In this document: positions 13,392 to 15,367 of the stretch, piece by piece
How positions within the stretch are numbered: position 1 is the stretch's first letter
Layout: each line of letters begins with the position of its first letter
Assembly: GCA_031258035.1 (NCBI GenBank)
Contig: JAIRNL010000186.1
Coordinates: 1-15,367 of the forward strand
Reading direction: 5' to 3'
From: Azoarcus sp.
Lineage (GTDB): Bacteria > Pseudomonadota > Gammaproteobacteria > Burkholderiales > Rhodocyclaceae
DNA length: 15,367 bases
Notes under the pieces: model-generated
Seen by the model: the letters and a program-made list of their open reading frames with translations, nothing else
The model's database searches: none
What the model was told of the DNA's origin: nothing
Translations under genes and position numbers: made by a program

Positions 13392-13870
13392 AACGGCGAG
13401 AGCAGGATACGCGGGATTATTTGCCCATCATTGATTACCTGCCCCATCGCGGGCAAATGGTGTTGCTCGACCGCGTACTCGAAGCGAGCGGGGAACGCAT
13501 TCTTTGCGCCCTCGACCTGCGGGAAGACAGTCCGTTCTGCCGGGGCGGGAGGGTGCCCGCCTATGTCGGCATCGAATACATGGCGCAGGCCGCGGGGGCG
13601 CTGATGGGCTGGCATGCCCGCAACCAGGGCGGGTTGCCGAAAATCGGTTTTCTCACTTCCGTGCGCAAGTTCGTGTTTACAGGCGGCGCGGAAGGATTCG
13701 CCGCCGGCGTGACGTTTACCGTCGAAGCGCGGGAACTCCTGCGCGACGACGACAATGGCCTGGGCGTCATGGCCTGCGCGATATACCATCCGGACGGCGT
13801 CCCGGTGGCAAAAGCCCAGTTATCCGCCTATGTGCCCAAAGATCTGGGCGTTTTTTCGACGACGACATGA
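13388..13870 (+). CDS. apeP: Hotdog 3-hydroxyacyl-ACP dehydratase
   Basis: The 160-residue protein is a FabA/FabZ-like dehydratase of the APE type. It has YLPHRGQMVLLDRV (17-30), with catalytic His20, and VGIEYMAQAAGAL (60-72), with Glu63 as the second catalytic residue. The tail SAYVPKDLGVF is usual for the family. It should remove water from the 3-hydroxyacyl intermediate after each ketoreduction. The cluster holds a second hotdog dehydratase domain at the end of the ligase (about 4905-5195). In E. coli the two dehydratases, ApeI and ApeP, were reported to form a complex; here one of the partners is tethered to the ligase. Start and stop both overlap their neighbours as ATGA. Confidence 0.9.
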   Translation: MKRREQDTRDYLPIIDYLPHRGQMVLLDRVLEASGERILCALDLREDSPFCRGGRVPAYVGIEYMAQAAGALMGWHARNQGGLPKIGFLTSVRKFVFTGGAEGFAAGVTFTVEARELLRDDDNGLGVMACAIYHPDGVPVAKAQLSAYVPKDLGVFSTTT

Positions 13871-14619
13871 ATACGGATTCCCCCTTGCCAGGAAGCGTCC
13901 TGGTGACCGGCGCCTCGCAGGGCATCGGTGAAGCCATCGCACGGCGCGTGGCGGCGGACGGCTTTTTGCCGGTGCTGCATTGCCGCAGCCGGCGCGAACG
14001 CGCGGAGCGCCTGGCGGACGAGCTTGCCAGCCAGACGGCGGGCGGCGTTCGTCCGCGCGTGCTGCAATTCGACATTGCCGACCGCGCCGCCGCGAGCGCG
14101 GGCCTGCTCGCCGACATCGAGGCGCACGGCGTCTATTACGGCGTCGTATGCAACGCCGGGATCGCCGCCGACAACGCTTTTCCCGCCATGACCGACGAAG
14201 AATGGGACAGCGTTCTCGCCGTGAATCTGGACGGCTTCTACAACGTACTGCGCCCGCTCGTCCTGCCCATGGTGCAGGCGCGCCGGCCGGGGCGCATCAT
14301 CACGCTGTCGTCGCTCTCCGGGCAGATGGGCAACCGCGGCCAGGTCAACTACAGCGCCGCCAAGGCGGGCATCATCGGCGCGACCAAGGCACTGGCGCTG
14401 GAACTCGCCAAGCGCCGCATCACGGTCAATTGTGTCGCGCCCGGGCTGATCGACACCGGGATGGCCGAACCCGAGCTCACGGCGCGCATCCTGCCCCTGA
14501 TCCCCGCCCAGCGCGTGGGCAGGCCGGAAGAAGTCGCCGCCGCGGTAAGCTTCCTGCTTTCCGATGGCGCGGCGTACATCACGCGGCAAGTGATCGCCGT
14601 CAATGGAGGCATGCTGTGA
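13867..14619 (+). CDS. apeQ: 3-oxoacyl-ACP reductase, FabG type
   Basis: The 250-residue protein is a short-chain dehydrogenase. It has the NADPH-binding TGASQGIG (14-21), CNAG (95-98) and the catalytic residues Asn120, Ser149 (in TLSSLSG), Tyr162 and Lys166 (in NYSAAKAG). The C-terminus ITRQVIAVNGGML is typical of FabG. It reduces the 3-ketoacyl-carrier made by the ketosynthases to the 3-hydroxy form for the dehydratases. The basic residues after strand two (LHCRSRRERAERL) suit NADPH. ATG 13867 overlaps the dehydratase stop by four bases; earlier in-frame starts lie within the dehydratase gene. The stop overlaps the next start as GTGA. Confidence 0.93.
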   Translation: MNTDSPLPGSVLVTGASQGIGEAIARRVAADGFLPVLHCRSRRERAERLADELASQTAGGVRPRVLQFDIADRAAASAGLLADIEAHGVYYGVVCNAGIAADNAFPAMTDEEWDSVLAVNLDGFYNVLRPLVLPMVQARRPGRIITLSSLSGQMGNRGQVNYSAAKAGIIGATKALALELAKRRITVNCVAPGLIDTGMAEPELTARILPLIPAQRVGRPEEVAAAVSFLLSDGAAYITRQVIAVNGGML

Positions 14620-15367
14620 GCAGGGAAAGCGCGGGGAAGAGGCGGGTCGTCGTGACCGGCATGGGCGGCATCAGTCCTCTGGGCTGCCGATGGGACGAGA
14701 TCGAAGCTCGTTTGCGGGCGCGGGAAAACGCGGTACGCGTCATCGGAGAATGGAAGGACATCGAAAAGATGAACACCCATCTGGCTGCGCCGGCGGCGGA
14801 TTTCACCCTGCCGGCGGCGCGCTACAACCGCAAGACGATGCGCAGCATGGGGCGGGTCGCGGTGCTGGCTTGCCGCGCCACGGAATTCGCGCTTGCCGAT
14901 GCCGGACTCCTGGAGGATCGGGCCTTCCTCGGCGCCGGCCGGATGGGCGTCTCCTACGGCTCCTCGTGCGGGGCCATGGACGCCACCGCCGATTTCGCCC
15001 GCCTGCTCGACACCCGCGTGGTCGATGGCCTGAACGCCAGCAGCTACATCCGCATGATGCCGCATACGACCGCCGCCAACATCGCCATCTTTTACGGCCT
15101 CACCGGCAGGATCTACACCACTTCCAGCGCGTGCACCTCGGGAAGCCAGGGAATCGGCTACGCCTGCGAGGCCATTCTCCACGGCCATGCCGATGCGATG
15201 GTCGCGGGCGGCGCCGACGAACTGTCGGTGGCCCAGGTGGCGGTGTTCGACACCCTCTACGCAGCCAGCGCGAAAGACGACACGCCGCGGCTCACCCCGC
15301 GCCCCTACGACCGCGACCGCGACGGTCTGGTGATCGGCGAGGGCGGCTGCACCCTGATCCTGGAAGA
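14616..15367 (+). CDS. apeR: Second beta-ketoacyl-ACP synthase, FabF-like (partial, runs off the right edge)
   Basis: The first 250 codons are present and open to the window edge. The protein starts MSRESAGKRRVVVTGMGGIS, a normal FabF-type N-terminus, and shows the catalytic Cys173 in SSACTSGSQG, then VAGGADELS and RPYDRDRDGLVIGEGG. The two catalytic histidines lie beyond the window. In APE systems this ketosynthase works as a homodimer and is thought to do the first condensation on the aryl starter or help elongation. The start is a GTG at 14616 overlapping the reductase stop by four bases, with GGAG at 14605-14608 upstream. It differs strongly from the ketosynthase at 12177, so the two are not a recent duplication. 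Confidence 0.9.
   Translation, partial: MSRESAGKRRVVVTGMGGISPLGCRWDEIEARLRARENAVRVIGEWKDIEKMNTHLAAPAADFTLPAARYNRKTMRSMGRVAVLACRATEFALADAGLLEDRAFLGAGRMGVSYGSSCGAMDATADFARLLDTRVVDGLNASSYIRMMPHTTAANIAIFYGLTGRIYTTSSACTSGSQGIGYACEAILHGHADAMVAGGADELSVAQVAVFDTLYAASAKDDTPRLTPRPYDRDRDGLVIGEGGCTLILE

Noticed and set aside
1..15367. CRISPR array, tRNA, rRNA, insertion sequence or attachment site
   Set aside because: I found no spaced direct repeats, no cloverleaf or rRNA-like sequence, and no transposase or integrase motifs on either strand.

Overview
The window is a GC-rich (roughly two-thirds G+C by eye) proteobacterial segment. Almost all of it is one aryl polyene (APE) pigment biosynthesis cluster, read on the + strand. 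It is flanked on the left by the start of pgpA (phosphatidylglycerophosphatase A), read leftwards. Gene families, codon use and the pgpA neighbourhood suggest a Betaproteobacterium; that placement is inference and a gammaproteobacterium is not excluded. The gene order matches, gene for gene, the apeC to apeR order I remember from E. coli APE clusters, and resembles xanthomonadin and arcuflavin type clusters.

Layout. Positions 1-278 (minus strand) hold the first 92 codons of pgpA. Positions 279-679 hold no intact gene: a decayed 3' remnant of a small secreted-protein family (about 345-535), a possible terminator behind it, and a possible minus-strand promoter for pgpA. Positions 680-10299 carry the first block: chain-length-factor-like ketosynthase, PlsC-type acyltransferase, two acyl carrier proteins, a COG4648 membrane protein, an acyl-ACP ligase fused to a hotdog dehydratase, a family 2 glycosyltransferase, an LpxL-like acyltransferase, a 4HBT thioesterase, a LolA-like carrier and an MMPL exporter. 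A 113-bp gap with a terminator-like hairpin follows. The second block (10413 to the window end) carries a flavoenzyme with halogenase motifs, a DUF3261 lipoprotein, a ketosynthase, a hotdog dehydratase, a FabG-type ketoreductase and a second ketosynthase cut off by the window edge.

How the genes fit together. The ligase charges an aromatic acid starter onto an acyl carrier protein. The ketosynthases extend it with malonyl units, the ketoreductase reduces and the hotdog dehydratases dehydrate each unit, with no enoyl reduction, so a conjugated polyene grows. The chain-length-factor homologue probably pairs with the ketosynthase at 12177. The thioesterase, glycosyltransferase and two acyltransferases release the product and mount it on a lipid or sugar-lipid anchor. 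The MMPL pump, LolA-like carrier and lipoprotein probably move it to the outer membrane. The flavoenzyme may halogenate the aryl head.

Nearly all junctions inside each block overlap or touch, mostly as ATGA, which indicates translational coupling. The points most worth checking are the halogenase-like enzyme, the ligase-dehydratase fusion, the acyltransferase lacking its usual acidic catalytic residue, and the split into two transcription blocks. No tRNA, rRNA, CRISPR array or insertion sequence was seen.
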